The notes: generated by a model from the letters alone, not told the origin. DNA of 40,392 nt from an uncultured Bacteroidales bacterium (GCA_902783545.1 CACZRD010000016.1:1-40392); one strand, 5' to 3'. Counted from the first letter of the stretch, positions 17,518 to 27,599 are shown. Numbers and translations: made by a program.

Positions 17518-18855
17518 TCATAGCGATGCATCAAACTCTATCTGCTGCGATGGCAGGATATAGTCCGATGTGATCTGCACATTGCCGGCAGTAGCTACAG
17601 CGCCGTTCACAATACACGTTATCTCTTCTCCCGGCAGCAGTCCGCATAACGACTGCTCTGCGCGCACTCCGTCCACCGTGATATACGCATCGCGGTAGAT
17701 AGGAGCTATACCCGTGTTCGTAATAGTGATACGGCTGTCTGTGCCATTGGTCTCGCAGGCGGTGACCTGAAAACGGTAACCTGCCGCTATACCTGCTTCT
17801 GTCACACGCTCAGGAGTGAAGTATGCTCCCTCCGGCGCGTTGTTGCAGATGATGAAGGTGATATGATACTTTGCTGCTGCCTGCTCCCAAGTGTAGCCGT
17901 ACATGCCGTCGGGGTTGAGGAAGTTATGCTGGTCGTCAGCGGTGTAGTAACTGATCTCACCACCGCATATGCCGGTGCGCCACCGCTCTATCCCGCTCCA
18001 TATCCAGCATTTCTCATTCCAGCCGTCACCCTGGGCTATATCATGCTCGGCATGCATGAACGTGTCATCGAACAGACCGAATGCCAGATCCTTGGTGTCG
18101 GCATGTGTGCATACATCGGAGTAGTACTCGTCACCGGCATCGATACTCGTCAGCCACGGTGTGGTCATGACCTGTGACAGATGCAGAAACAGTTCACGTT
18201 GGTACTCCCGTGTAGGGAAGTTCTTACCGAACTCCGGCGTAGTGCCATACGTATGGTACTCCCCCCAATGACCGAATCCTACCTCAACGAATGCCAACCG
18301 CGGATCATCATTATAGCGCGCTGCCAGATCGGTGTAGAACTGCTTGACGAACCACTGCAACTCGCTGTGGCTCCAGTCCGGATACCATGTAGCTCCGTCA
18401 CCACCCGGGTTGGCGGCATACGTCTCTTGATAATCCTCCATGGCGCGGATATAATCCGGCACGTAGGTGCCGCCTTTCTTGCCGATGCAGTTATTTCTGT
18501 TAGAGGGATAGCACAAGGGGAAACGAACTACCATCTGATGTCCGCGCGCTGCGGCTGCCGACAGTTTGTCATCCAGATATGACCAGTTGTACTGCAGTGC
18601 TCCGTCCTGCTTGCCGGTTACCAGTTTGCAAGGCTGTACGTACGAGAACTCCAGTGCAATGCATGCACCGTGAGAAGCGTTCATCCGCTGGGCAACATCG
18701 TTCCATAGCACCAGACCCGTCATGGGCTGCACGTGCGTCACACGGCTGCTGAGTGCTACCGGCTTATAGCCGGCTTCGTCACCTCGGTTGTTTTGTTGGC
18801 TGCAAGCCGTCAGCAGCATTGCCGCGCAACCGATCAAAAGATACTTGTTGTTCAT
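17518..18855 (-). CDS. Lipoprotein with glycoside-hydrolase-like (DUF4832-type) features
   Basis: The real start is ATG 18855 (MNNKYLLIGCAAMLLTACSQ), giving 445 residues; longer frames would run into mraY. LLTAC with Cys18 is a lipobox, so the protein is lipid-anchored in the envelope. The mature part shows a TIM-barrel-like pattern (MTGLVLWND, VVRFPLCYPSN, FVEVGFGHWGEYHT, WLTSIDAGDEYY, EISYYT) and a C-terminal beta domain, resembling DUF4832 proteins related to glycosidases. E and D residues in EVGFGHWGEYHT and SIDAGDE are candidate catalytic residues, but I cannot name a substrate. It is the last gene of the minus-strand train, 2 nt after mraY. Confidence 0.7.
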   Translation of the reverse strand: MNNKYLLIGCAAMLLTACSQQNNRGDEAGYKPVALSSRVTHVQPMTGLVLWNDVAQRMNASHGACIALEFSYVQPCKLVTGKQDGALQYNWSYLDDKLSAAAARGHQMVVRFPLCYPSNRNNCIGKKGGTYVPDYIRAMEDYQETYAANPGGDGATWYPDWSHSELQWFVKQFYTDLAARYNDDPRLAFVEVGFGHWGEYHTYGTTPEFGKNFPTREYQRELFLHLSQVMTTPWLTSIDAGDEYYSDVCTHADTKDLAFGLFDDTFMHAEHDIAQGDGWNEKCWIWSGIERWRTGICGGEISYYTADDQHNFLNPDGMYGYTWEQAAAKYHITFIICNNAPEGAYFTPERVTEAGIAAGYRFQVTACETNGTDSRITITNTGIAPIYRDAYITVDGVRAEQSLCGLLPGEEITCIVNGAVATAGNVQITSDYILPSQQIEFDASL

Positions 18856-18857
18856 AG

Positions 18858-20141
18858 TTATCGAATCTTCAATGTCAGAATAGTGAAGGCCGCGAGCAGC
18901 AGGGTTACGATGCAGAATCGCACAACGATCTTCGTCTCGTGGTGTAGATTCTTCTGTCCTTGGCATAGAATACGGCAAGTCGGGTCGTTCTTGAGCACCT
19001 GCTCCACGGATGTACGGAAGTGATCATGCAGCGGCGCACGTTTGAATACACGGATACGCTGACCTTTCTTCTTGCTGAACTTATATACCTGCGTCTGCAG
19101 AATAACACTTATGCTCTCCATCAGGAATACGCCGCACAAAATAGGCACGAGCAACTCCTTATGGATGATCACTGCACAAACGCCGATGATACCGCCGATA
19201 GTCAGACTGCCCGTATCGCCCATGAACACCTGTGCAGGGAACCCGTTGAACCATAGGAATCCCACCAGCGCACCGACGAACGCACCGAGGAAAACAACCA
19301 GCTCTTCCGAGCCCGGTATATACATCACATCGAAGTAATCCGCCAGCATCGTGTTACTCGACACGTATGCCAGCACAATAAGTGCAATGCCAATAATCGC
19401 ACTATTGCCCGCACACATGCCGTCCATGCCGTCGTTCAGATTAGCACCGTTGCTTACCGCTGCTACAACGAACACCGTCAGTAGCACGAAGAAGATCCAA
19501 CCTGCGCGGTACTTCCATTCTTCACCGAGGAACGAGAACATATCGGCATAGTTAGCATTGTGGTTCTTGACAAACGGGATAGTTGTGCGTGTGGACTTGA
19601 CCTCCGGTGACTTCTCTACCACGCGGACATTATTCTCGTAGTGTACGGTCACCGTCTCGTTCATCGTCGTAACCGGCGCATAACGCAGCGTTAGACCCAC
19701 AATCAGTCCGAGTGCTACCTGCCCGATGATCTTCACCCAGCCGTTCAAGCCTTCCTTGTTGTGCTTGAAGGTCTTGATGTAGTCGTCAGCGAATCCTAAC
19801 AGGCCGAGAATAACCGTGGTGACAATCATCAGCCACAGATAGACGTTCCTGAGGTTCCCGATGAGCAGCACCGGCAATATAGTTGCCACGATGAGCACAA
19901 CGCCACCCATGGTAGGCACGCCCTTCTTACCCACATTGAACGGATCGGTCTTCTCATCACGCTGCTGCTCGGAGATGTGTTTCCGCCTGAGCAGATCGAT
20001 GAAGTAGTTACCAAACCACACACTCACAATGAACGCAATAACTCCCGCTACAATGGCGCGGAAGGAGATGTACTGCCACAATCCCGCTCCGGCAAAATGA
20101 CCGAGCGTCTGCTGCAAGTATTCAATAAGATGATAAATCAT
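18858..20141 (-). CDS. mraY: Phospho-N-acetylmuramoyl-pentapeptide-transferase
   Basis: A 427-residue integral membrane enzyme that makes lipid I from UDP-MurNAc-pentapeptide and undecaprenyl phosphate. Conserved motifs: PTMGG (76-80), FADDYIK with D119-D120, NLNDGMDGM, FMGDTGSL and the C-terminal HDHFRTS-type segment. The length, with an extra loop at about 160-215, matches Bacteroidota MraY rather than the 360-residue enterobacterial form. In most genomes it follows murE directly; here five unrelated genes intervene, but all are on the same strand. Confidence 0.95.
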   Translation of the reverse strand: MIYHLIEYLQQTLGHFAGAGLWQYISFRAIVAGVIAFIVSVWFGNYFIDLLRRKHISEQQRDEKTDPFNVGKKGVPTMGGVVLIVATILPVLLIGNLRNVYLWLMIVTTVILGLLGFADDYIKTFKHNKEGLNGWVKIIGQVALGLIVGLTLRYAPVTTMNETVTVHYENNVRVVEKSPEVKSTRTTIPFVKNHNANYADMFSFLGEEWKYRAGWIFFVLLTVFVVAAVSNGANLNDGMDGMCAGNSAIIGIALIVLAYVSSNTMLADYFDVMYIPGSEELVVFLGAFVGALVGFLWFNGFPAQVFMGDTGSLTIGGIIGVCAVIIHKELLVPILCGVFLMESISVILQTQVYKFSKKKGQRIRVFKRAPLHDHFRTSVEQVLKNDPTCRILCQGQKNLHHETKIVVRFCIVTLLLAAFTILTLKIR

Positions 20142-20207
20142 GTTACGTATGATTAATTAATAAATGTCCAAATAAAACATAAATCCCCCAATACACCATC
20201 GGCACGC

Positions 20208-21107
20208 TTATTCGCAACAAGGCTCTTTCAGCGGCTCAAGGTGAATAGTTACCATAGTATTTTCTCCAAAACGCTCGCGTAACTTTTGTTCTATGATCGC
20301 ACTGTGCCGGTGCGCCTCACGCAGCGATATATCTCCGCGCATGCGTACGTGCATCTCAATAGAGTAGATATTTCCTACTCGACGCGTACGCAGTTTGTGC
20401 ATCTGGCTCATATCGCTATCCGTAGCCACGATCTCGCGGATCTGTTGTTCTACAGATTCCGGCAAGCGTTTCTCCAGTAAGTCCTGTATCGCCTCATGAA
20501 GCAGTTTGCAAGCGGCTATGATGATAAAGATACTTACCAGCACGGCGGCAATAGGATCCAGTACCGCCCACGCGCCGCCGAACAACAATGCACCACCTAT
20601 ACCGATAGCTGTGGCTATAGATGACAATGCATCCGTACGATGGTGCCACGCATTAGCCTCCAGTGCTGACGAGTCAACACGACGAGCCACGCGTACCGTC
20701 AGTTGGTAGATGATCTCCTTGGCAGCGATGCTGATAAGCGCTGCCCATAGTGCAATGCGTCCGGGGACTGTCAAAGGCTCACCATGCATCACGCTCATGA
20801 TCTTTTCTATACCCTCCGCAGCCAGCACTCCGCCTGCTGCCAGTAGCGCAATAGCCACTATACTCGTGGCTAAAGTCTCGTACTTCCCGTGGCCGTAAGG
20901 ATGATCGCTGTCAGCCGGGCGGCTGCTGATCTTAACAAACAGCAGGACTACAAAATCCGTCAGCAGGTCGCTTAGCGAATGCACAGCATCGGCAATCATC
21001 GCAGCAGAGCATCCGATGATACCTGCTGCGAACTTGAGTATAGTCAGTGCTACATTGACTACACTACCCCACAGGGTGATGCGTACTATTTCTTTCTCTC
21101 GTGTCAT
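20208..21107 (-). CDS. Cation diffusion facilitator family metal efflux protein
   Basis: The frame is open from 21164, but the first ATG outside the neighbouring barrel gene is 21107 (MTREKEIVRI), giving 299 residues, normal for the family. About six membrane segments; metal-binding residues D40, H43/D47 in MIADAVHSLSDLLTD, HPYGHGKYE between segments, and the second site in WHHRTDALSS. It should export divalent metal (Zn, Mn, Fe or Co) in exchange for protons. A cytoplasmic C-terminal domain follows (about 205-295). 17 nt downstream of the Omp85-like gene. Confidence 0.88.
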   Translation of the reverse strand: MTREKEIVRITLWGSVVNVALTILKFAAGIIGCSAAMIADAVHSLSDLLTDFVVLLFVKISSRPADSDHPYGHGKYETLATSIVAIALLAAGGVLAAEGIEKIMSVMHGEPLTVPGRIALWAALISIAAKEIIYQLTVRVARRVDSSALEANAWHHRTDALSSIATAIGIGGALLFGGAWAVLDPIAAVLVSIFIIIAACKLLHEAIQDLLEKRLPESVEQQIREIVATDSDMSQMHKLRTRRVGNIYSIEMHVRMRGDISLREAHRHSAIIEQKLRERFGENTMVTIHLEPLKEPCCE

Positions 21108-21124
21108 CCGATTCGATATAGTGA

Positions 21125-22639
21125 TCAGAACAGATAGCCCATCTTCACATAGAAGTTCGCCCACTTGCCGTTATCCTGCTTGTCAATAGGCATTCCCCAG
21201 TCAGCTGACAGAACGAAGTTCTCGTTCATACCGATCTTCAGTCCCAGACCGGCTGTCAAATGCGGACGGTAGATGTCATTTATGTTCGTGGAGAAGTAGT
21301 CCTCATACTTGTCATCCGCCGCCTTCATACTGGCTTGCAGGGTAGTGTATGTGCCATTGGTGTGCATCTTGACGAGATCATCGAGGTTATACGGCTGGGT
21401 GACTATACCGAGGTCGCAGAACGGGTTCAATCCGATGAAGAAGTGCTGACGTCCGATATCGAAGTTCACAACGCGGAAGCGGAACTCGACATTGACGAAC
21501 GCAAAACCGTTGGCGAGGATGCGGTTAGCCATCATACCGCGTACGGAGTTACCGCCGCCTAATCCCTCGTAGTACACGCGCTGGATGAACAGGGTGTTCA
21601 TGTAATTGTTCATGTAGAACGGCGATCGTCCGGCGATAAGGTTCTGCACACCGATCCGGTAGGCGAAGGTGATGCGGTCAATGCCGTTTTTGTCCTTGTA
21701 GCACGGCACATAGTGGCGGAACGTGAAGTTGAACTGCAGATGGTTGTAGCCGGCAGTAGCCTGCTGTCCGTAGCCGGCATTGAACGCTGCGGAATAGGTC
21801 AGGAACAAGTCAGTATAGACGCCTCTGTTCGGGCCTTGACGTTTGTCACGGGTATCGTAGGTTATACCTCCACGCAGATACGGATGCCAGCCGCCGTTCA
21901 TCTCATCCGCACCGATCAGTCCCCATGTCTTGTATTTGTCGTAGAGGAGCTCGGCACTCGGATCCAGGGCTTTCTGTTCCCAGCGTTCTTTGGACGGGTC
22001 AAACGGACGTTTCTTGCCATTGAGCATGTTTACATCGCAGTCGTCGATGATATACCCGAGCACACCGAGACCTGCATTCCACTTGAGGTCTTTGTAGATT
22101 GTACCTTCGATATCACCCGCTACACGGATCAGGTCGCGTTTATATTTATAGAACACACGCGTGCGATAGTCGTCAGTACTCAGCTGTTCGGGCTTTTTGT
22201 TCCATTTATCGGTATTCTTATTCCAGTTATGCCAATTGAGATGGTAGATTGACTGATAACCATTGAAACCGTAGAAGTCGCACATAGCATCGGGCAGATA
22301 GGTGGCGTCCAATGTGAGCCGGTGATCCGGAATGAGGTACTTCGAGTCGTAGTTCAGACGGAATATGCCGTGGTGCTTGGTGGTATACGCTCCCTCGAAA
22401 TAAATAGAGTGGATATACTCGGGATACTGCGAGCCGTCGCCGTAGTAATAGACGTTGGTCAATATACCGCCCTGGAAACCATAGTCAGCGTCATAGGCGA
22501 TGGACGGCAGGATACCGAAGTTCCAACCGGTCTTGATCTTACGGCCGAGGGAGTCAACCTCTTGGGGTTTGGGCTGTTTTTTAGCAAATAGCATGAGCGG
22601 CATCAACGCCATTAAACAGAGGATAAAATATTTCTTCAT
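21125..22639 (-). CDS. Omp85/BamA-like outer membrane beta-barrel protein
   Basis: A 504-residue protein with signal peptide MKKYFILCLMALMPLMLFA. It is rich in alternating aromatic strands and ends KMGYLF with a terminal aromatic, as barrels do. GGGNSVRGMM matches the conserved VRG loop of the Omp85 family, and FVNVEFRFRV and TAGLGLKIGMNENFVLSADWGMPI resemble the last strands. There is no room for POTRA domains before the barrel, so this is the short surface-antigen form rather than BamA itself. Its role in the envelope is not predictable from sequence. Confidence 0.75.
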   Translation of the reverse strand: MKKYFILCLMALMPLMLFAKKQPKPQEVDSLGRKIKTGWNFGILPSIAYDADYGFQGGILTNVYYYGDGSQYPEYIHSIYFEGAYTTKHHGIFRLNYDSKYLIPDHRLTLDATYLPDAMCDFYGFNGYQSIYHLNWHNWNKNTDKWNKKPEQLSTDDYRTRVFYKYKRDLIRVAGDIEGTIYKDLKWNAGLGVLGYIIDDCDVNMLNGKKRPFDPSKERWEQKALDPSAELLYDKYKTWGLIGADEMNGGWHPYLRGGITYDTRDKRQGPNRGVYTDLFLTYSAAFNAGYGQQATAGYNHLQFNFTFRHYVPCYKDKNGIDRITFAYRIGVQNLIAGRSPFYMNNYMNTLFIQRVYYEGLGGGNSVRGMMANRILANGFAFVNVEFRFRVVNFDIGRQHFFIGLNPFCDLGIVTQPYNLDDLVKMHTNGTYTTLQASMKAADDKYEDYFSTNINDIYRPHLTAGLGLKIGMNENFVLSADWGMPIDKQDNGKWANFYVKMGYLF

Positions 22640-22662
22640 TGTTTTCTGGAATTTCTGGATTA

Positions 22663-23835
22663 TTATGACAATATGTATGCTATAGCAACGCCGAGGTAAG
22701 TGCCGATGGCGTAACCGACGAGACCGATAGCTATACCGGAGATAAGCACTTTCTTATTCTTCATCGCACCGACTACGGGCGGTACGAACGGAGGAGAGCA
22801 GAGTAGGGCAATCTGGCTCACGCAGAACAGGTCGCCGCTGACATGCATGATCCTGCACAGCAATAGATGCAATCCCGCAGCTACGAGCATCACCCACAGC
22901 ACGAACAGACCGATCATCAGCGAACCGCCGTTGACGCTATGGATGTCGAACAGCGAAGCCACAATGACGGAGAAAATCAGGATGAAGAACATGCCGAGCT
23001 CGAAGGTCTTCGGCAGTTCGCGTACTTTCTTGAAGAACGAAGCGATGATAGAGAGCGTGGTGATCGTCAGGATCACAACGAGCTCGTTGAGCGTACCGGT
23101 CAGCAACAATGCTAATCCAGCACCAATGGCGAGGAACAGTACACTCAGTCCAAGACCTGCAAACATACCGCCGATATTCTTGCGGCAGAACATTCCGGCG
23201 TAGTTCTCAATATCCTTCGTCTCCACCTCTTCGTCTTTGCGTCCCTTGCGTGTCACGTCATCGTACGGCAGGATCTTACGGAACACCTTGTATCCGCCGC
23301 CGATTATGAAGAAGATATACGGCGTGGTGAACACCATCTCGAAGGCAAGGACGATAGCCATGACGGTCTTATCAACGCCGAGTGAGGCGCCGAGAGCGTT
23401 GAAGTTCATCGTACCGCCGGTGTAGATACCGGTCATCATAGCAGCAACCTTGTTGAACTCCGGCACTTCGGGTGTGTGGAAGATGAAGTACCCGCTGATG
23501 ACTGCTGTTAACACGGCAGCAATACCGCCCACCAGCGACCAGAGCGTCTTGGGCAAGGCTTTCGTCCATAGTTTGAAGTCACAGTTGAACAGCATCAAGG
23601 GGATAGCCAGCGGGACTGTGACGGACATGATTGTAGATTGCAGTTTGCTGAAACTGAGTGCCGCATCCGTGCCAGGCTCAAAATGTACAAAACCTGTCAA
23701 GGCAAAGATGATACCTACGGCATAAGCAGCAACCACGGTGCCGATCTTCTGCATCCAAGTCCAACGCTTGAAGCACTCGATGATCAGCACCGGTACAAGC
23801 ACGTAAAGTGCGATGATAATATAAACTCGTATCAT
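22663..23835 (-). CDS. DUF819 family integral membrane protein
   Basis: A 390-residue protein with about ten hydrophobic segments. The conserved stretches GGIAAVLTAVISGYFIF, MMTGIYTGGTMNFNALG and the final SGIAIGLVGYAIGTYLG fit the DUF819 (YjcL-like) family of putative transporters. Substrate unknown. The start ATG overlaps the stop of the acyltransferase gene by one base (TAATG), so translation is coupled. Confidence 0.8.
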   Translation of the reverse strand: MIRVYIIIALYVLVPVLIIECFKRWTWMQKIGTVVAAYAVGIIFALTGFVHFEPGTDAALSFSKLQSTIMSVTVPLAIPLMLFNCDFKLWTKALPKTLWSLVGGIAAVLTAVISGYFIFHTPEVPEFNKVAAMMTGIYTGGTMNFNALGASLGVDKTVMAIVLAFEMVFTTPYIFFIIGGGYKVFRKILPYDDVTRKGRKDEEVETKDIENYAGMFCRKNIGGMFAGLGLSVLFLAIGAGLALLLTGTLNELVVILTITTLSIIASFFKKVRELPKTFELGMFFILIFSVIVASLFDIHSVNGGSLMIGLFVLWVMLVAAGLHLLLCRIMHVSGDLFCVSQIALLCSPPFVPPVVGAMKNKKVLISGIAIGLVGYAIGTYLGVAIAYILS

Positions 23836-24869
23836 TATTTGGAATGTTTGAATAGTCTCACTTGATAGATGTATTCCTGCAGGAACATCCAGAACGGCAA
23901 TGTGATGAAGAAGTTCAGCGGGATGATCAGCAACTGCCAGACATACTGCACGGAGTTATGGAAAGCGGGGTCTTTGACCTTCCAGCGGATGAGCAGCCAC
24001 ATACCCCACAGAGGAAGAGTCAATACGGCGCTGATGAGGAACAACGGCGAGAGCAGCACCAGAATGATCAGCAGTACCCAACGGGGAATCCTGTGCTTTG
24101 GGAACCGATTGAACGGCGCCGGCGGATTAGCCTGTAGCTTGGCAATGTTCTCGGCATAATGTTCGTCATCGGGTACCCACAATATTTGTTCGCGCATACG
24201 TTGGGTCAGTTCTTCGCGCAGCGCAAGGATGAGTTGCGGGCGGTTCACCTCCTCGCCATCCTGAGTATGCTCACTGGTGTACTGCTTCACAAACTCCGTT
24301 ACATTAATCGGTTTGCCTATGTTCACTGTCAGACTGTCCCACAGGTGATAGTAGTCGCCATACTCCAGCCCCACGGGCACGATATATATGGGTTTCTGTT
24401 TGCCGAACTCATCGTTGGCTCGCAGTGCTATACGGAAGATCCCTTTGCCGAGCGGCAAGAGCGAATGCATCGGGCGGTGTCTGCCTTCCGGCAGGATGCA
24501 GAACGGTACGCCATCATGCAATGTGTCGATAGCTTTGTTCTCTGTATCATCATTATGCAACACCTCGCTTGCACCATCGCGCATACGACGCATTGGCATG
24601 ATCTTCAGCCAGTTCAGGATCTTTGCCTGCTTGGGGTCACGGAAGATATCTGCCCGTGCCACGAATACCTTCTGTCTTCGGTCGATGCCGAGGATAGCCA
24701 TCGCATCACACAGGCAGTTCGTGTGATTAGGAGCGAAGATAACCGCGCCGTCCGTAGGGATATTCTCTCGCCCTACATACTGAAAGTTACGATACGAGTG
24801 ACGGAACATCCAGTCCACGTATGGTCGCAGAAACAGATATAAACGGTTCTTGTCTTGTATCTTACTCAT
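23835..24869 (-). CDS. PlsC-type acyltransferase
   Basis: A 344-residue protein with an acyltransferase domain. The catalytic box is NHTNCLCD, with H49 and D55 (five residues between, a spacing found in an LPLAT subfamily rather than the usual four). The second box LPEGRHRP replaces the common FPEGTRS. Two hydrophobic segments near 270-340 anchor it. It probably acylates lysophosphatidate or a related glycerolipid at the inner membrane. One-base overlap with the DUF819 gene. Confidence 0.82.
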   Translation of the reverse strand: MSKIQDKNRLYLFLRPYVDWMFRHSYRNFQYVGRENIPTDGAVIFAPNHTNCLCDAMAILGIDRRQKVFVARADIFRDPKQAKILNWLKIMPMRRMRDGASEVLHNDDTENKAIDTLHDGVPFCILPEGRHRPMHSLLPLGKGIFRIALRANDEFGKQKPIYIVPVGLEYGDYYHLWDSLTVNIGKPINVTEFVKQYTSEHTQDGEEVNRPQLILALREELTQRMREQILWVPDDEHYAENIAKLQANPPAPFNRFPKHRIPRWVLLIILVLLSPLFLISAVLTLPLWGMWLLIRWKVKDPAFHNSVQYVWQLLIIPLNFFITLPFWMFLQEYIYQVRLFKHSK

Positions 24870-24886
24870 CGTTACATGTCACATTA

Positions 24887-26101
24887 CTACTTGAGGAACG
24901 AGTCCTTGAAGCCCAGGAAGTACAATATTCCATCCAACCCGACGGTAGAGATAGCTTGGCTGGCACTCTCCTTGACTTTCGGTTTGGCGTGGAAGGCTAT
25001 ACCCAAACCCGCTTTACCAAGCATGTTCAGATCGTTGGCACCATCGCCTACGGCTATGACTTGCGCCAGATCAATATGCTCTACTTGTGCGATGAGTTCG
25101 AGTAGCTCGGCCTTGCGCTTGGCATCCACCACATCGCCCAGATAACGGCCGGTGAACTTGCCGTCCTCGATCTCCAGTTCGTTGGCATACAGATAATCGA
25201 CGCCGAAACGCTGCTGCAGGTACTTACCCACGAACGTAAATCCGCCGGAGAGAATAGCGATCTTGAACCCGCATTTCTTGAGGATAGTGAAGAGGCGGTC
25301 GGCGCCCTCGGTGATAGGGAGATTGTCGATTATATCCTGCTGAACACTTGCATCCAGACCTTTGAGTAGTGCCACGCGGCGCGTGAAACTCTCCTTGAAG
25401 TCTATCTCGCCACGCATAGCGGATAGCGTGATAGCTTTCACCTCGTCACCTACACCGGCACGCATAGCGAGCTCATCGATGACCTCGGTCTGGATGAATG
25501 TCGAATCCATATCTACGCATATCAGTCGTCTGTTACGGCGGAACATATCATCCTTCTGGAACGATATATCAATGCCCTCCTCACGCGATACTTCCAGCAG
25601 TTCGCGTTGTAATGCCTCACGGTCAGGAAGCTTGCCGCGCAGCGAGAACTCGATACAGCTGTGGCGTTTGTCAATTGGCACCTCAACGCTCGGGCGTTCA
25701 CTCAAGCGAAGGATATTGTCGATGTTCAGTTGTCGCCTGGCTACCAGTTCTGTCACGCGGGCTATATGCCGTGCGTTGATCTCGCGAGCCAACAGGGTGA
25801 TGACATAGCGGTCTTGCTCCTGCCGACCGACCCACGCTGCATATTCCTCCTCCGTCAGGGGCGTGAAGCGCACAATCATCTCCAATCGTGAGCAACAGAA
25901 CAACACTTCTTTGATCATGTCGCCACTCGTGCTGGGGTCGTCAATACGGATGAGGATACTCAAGTTCAGCTGATGATGCAGGTTCGACTGACCTATATCC
26001 TGTACGTAAGCGCCGTATCGACCTAACACCTCCGTCACTGCGGATGTCACACCGGGCTTGTCAAAACCAATGATGTTAATCAGTATAAATTCGTGATTCA
26101 T
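24887..26101 (-). CDS. serB: Phosphoserine phosphatase
   Basis: The start is ATG 26101 (MNHEFILINIIGFDKPGV); the longer frame would extend into murE. 404 residues: two ACT-like regulatory segments (about 1-80 and 95-180) and a HAD phosphatase domain with the nucleophile D197-M-D199 in ICVDMDST, plus the GGF and GDGANDL motifs. It makes serine from phosphoserine in the last step of the pathway. Its place between murE and the acyltransferase gene breaks the usual dcw order. Confidence 0.95.
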   Translation of the reverse strand: MNHEFILINIIGFDKPGVTSAVTEVLGRYGAYVQDIGQSNLHHQLNLSILIRIDDPSTSGDMIKEVLFCCSRLEMIVRFTPLTEEEYAAWVGRQEQDRYVITLLAREINARHIARVTELVARRQLNIDNILRLSERPSVEVPIDKRHSCIEFSLRGKLPDREALQRELLEVSREEGIDISFQKDDMFRRNRRLICVDMDSTFIQTEVIDELAMRAGVGDEVKAITLSAMRGEIDFKESFTRRVALLKGLDASVQQDIIDNLPITEGADRLFTILKKCGFKIAILSGGFTFVGKYLQQRFGVDYLYANELEIEDGKFTGRYLGDVVDAKRKAELLELIAQVEHIDLAQVIAVGDGANDLNMLGKAGLGIAFHAKPKVKESASQAISTVGLDGILYFLGFKDSFLK

Positions 26102-26123
26102 AGACGATGCTATTGTTTCGTGC

Positions 26124-27599
26124 TTAAATGTACTTACGGACTTGTTCGTGGTCATCAAAGTGGTGCTTGACGCCTTTGATGATCTGGTAATCCTCATGTC
26201 CCTTGCCGGCAACGAGGATGACGTCACCGTTTTGCGCGAGGGTGCAGGCGGTCTGGATAGCTGCGGCGCGGTCTTCAATCACGAGTGTGCTGCGCAGTTC
26301 GTCCTCAGTGAGACCTGCAATCATATCATTGAGGATGTCGCGTGGCTCCTCGTCACGGGGATTATCGCTGGTGAGGATGAGTTGTCCGCTGCCGCGCTTG
26401 GCAATCTGCGCCATCATCGGACGTTTGCCTTTATCACGGTTGCCGCCACAGCCGACGATGGTGATTAACTTTGGCTTTTGGCCATTGGCTGTCGGCTTTT
26501 GACTATTCAATATCTCGTTGATGGTGCTGATGACATTCTCCACGGCATCCGGAGTGTGGGCATAGTCGATGATTGCTGTCCAGCCTTTGGGCGAGTGGAT
26601 AGTCTCGAAGCGACCGTTGACAGGCTTGAGGGCACTGAGGATACGCAGCACTTCCATCTTATCGAAGCCCAAACAGAGTGCTGTACTATAGATACACAGC
26701 AGATTGCTGACGTTGAAACGACCAACGAGAGGCACAAATACTTCCTGATTGTCAATACTCAGAAGCATCCCGTCGAAGCCTTCCTCGAGAATCTTGCCGC
26801 GATGATCGGCCATACTCTGTACGGAATAGGTGAAGACCTTCGCGCGCGTGTTCTGCGTCATGACGAGACCGTTCTTGTCATCGGCGTTGGTAACGGCAAA
26901 GGCGGTCTTCTTTAGGTTGTCAAACAGGCGTTTCTTCGTATCGCGGTAGTTGTCGAAAGTCTTGTGGTAGTCAATATGATCGCGTGTGAGGTTGGTGAAC
27001 ATCGCTCCGGCAAACTGCAACCCTGCTATACGTTCCTGCGCTATACTATGACTGCTGACCTCCATGAAGGCATAGTCGCAACCTGCCTCCACCATCTGCG
27101 AGAGCAGAGCATTGAGTGCGAGTGCGTCGGGCGTAGTGTGGGTGGAAGGGAACGCTTTGCCATCCACGTAATAGACGACCGTGGAGATCAATCCGGCTTT
27201 GTGACCAAGCGCACGTACCATCTCATACAGCAGCGTGGCGATAGTGGTTTTGCCGTTTGTGCCGGTGACGCCAACGAGTGTCAGTTTCTCACTCGGGCAT
27301 CCGTACCACTGGTGCGCCAACAGACCGAGAGCTTCCTCCGAGTTCTTGACCAACACATATGTTACCCCCGGTTGAACCTCGTTCAAGTACTGACTATTGT
27401 CTAGGATAATCACGTTCGCCCCTCGTTCCACACACGATGGAATAAAGGTGTGACCGTCAACCGCCGTACCGGCTTGTGCAACGAACAGATCGCCTTTCTC
27501 GACCTTGCGCGAGTCAAACTGAATGGCGTGAACATCAACGTCTGTACTACCAACCACCTTGATCGGTTCAATAGCTTTTAGTAATTCGCTTAATATCAT
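26124..27599 (-). CDS. murE: UDP-MurNAc-tripeptide synthetase (meso-diaminopimelate-adding)
   Basis: A 491-residue Mur ligase. The ATP loop is GTNGKT (113-118). The DNPRDE motif near 406-411 is the signature for meso-diaminopimelate as the added amino acid, so the peptidoglycan should be of the DAP type. An insert NSQKPTANGQKPK at about 364-377 is encoded by a five-unit heptamer array. It lies just before the conserved ITIVGCGGNRD segment and may be a surface loop. Downstream of ftsI by 32 nt. Confidence 0.95.
   Translation of the reverse strand: MILSELLKAIEPIKVVGSTDVDVHAIQFDSRKVEKGDLFVAQAGTAVDGHTFIPSCVERGANVIILDNSQYLNEVQPGVTYVLVKNSEEALGLLAHQWYGCPSEKLTLVGVTGTNGKTTIATLLYEMVRALGHKAGLISTVVYYVDGKAFPSTHTTPDALALNALLSQMVEAGCDYAFMEVSSHSIAQERIAGLQFAGAMFTNLTRDHIDYHKTFDNYRDTKKRLFDNLKKTAFAVTNADDKNGLVMTQNTRAKVFTYSVQSMADHRGKILEEGFDGMLLSIDNQEVFVPLVGRFNVSNLLCIYSTALCLGFDKMEVLRILSALKPVNGRFETIHSPKGWTAIIDYAHTPDAVENVISTINEILNSQKPTANGQKPKLITIVGCGGNRDKGKRPMMAQIAKRGSGQLILTSDNPRDEEPRDILNDMIAGLTEDELRSTLVIEDRAAAIQTACTLAQNGDVILVAGKGHEDYQIIKGVKHHFDDHEQVRKYI
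26471..26505 (-). repeat. Heptamer array in murE, five units (TTGGCTN family)
   Basis: Five contiguous 7-bp units, two of them TTGGCTT and TTGGCTG, the others one or two bases off. The encoded insert is NSQKPTANGQKPK. Same family as the arrays in mutS and the receptor gene. Confidence 0.75.

Noticed and set aside
22643-22660. Two 9-bp units TTTCTGGAA/T before the Omp85-like gene
   Set aside because: Two copies only and a different period; not enough to claim an array.
26102-26278. Longer N-terminus for SerB
   Set aside because: The extra residues are the antisense reading of the murE 3' end and lack family similarity; ATG 26101 gives the conserved start.
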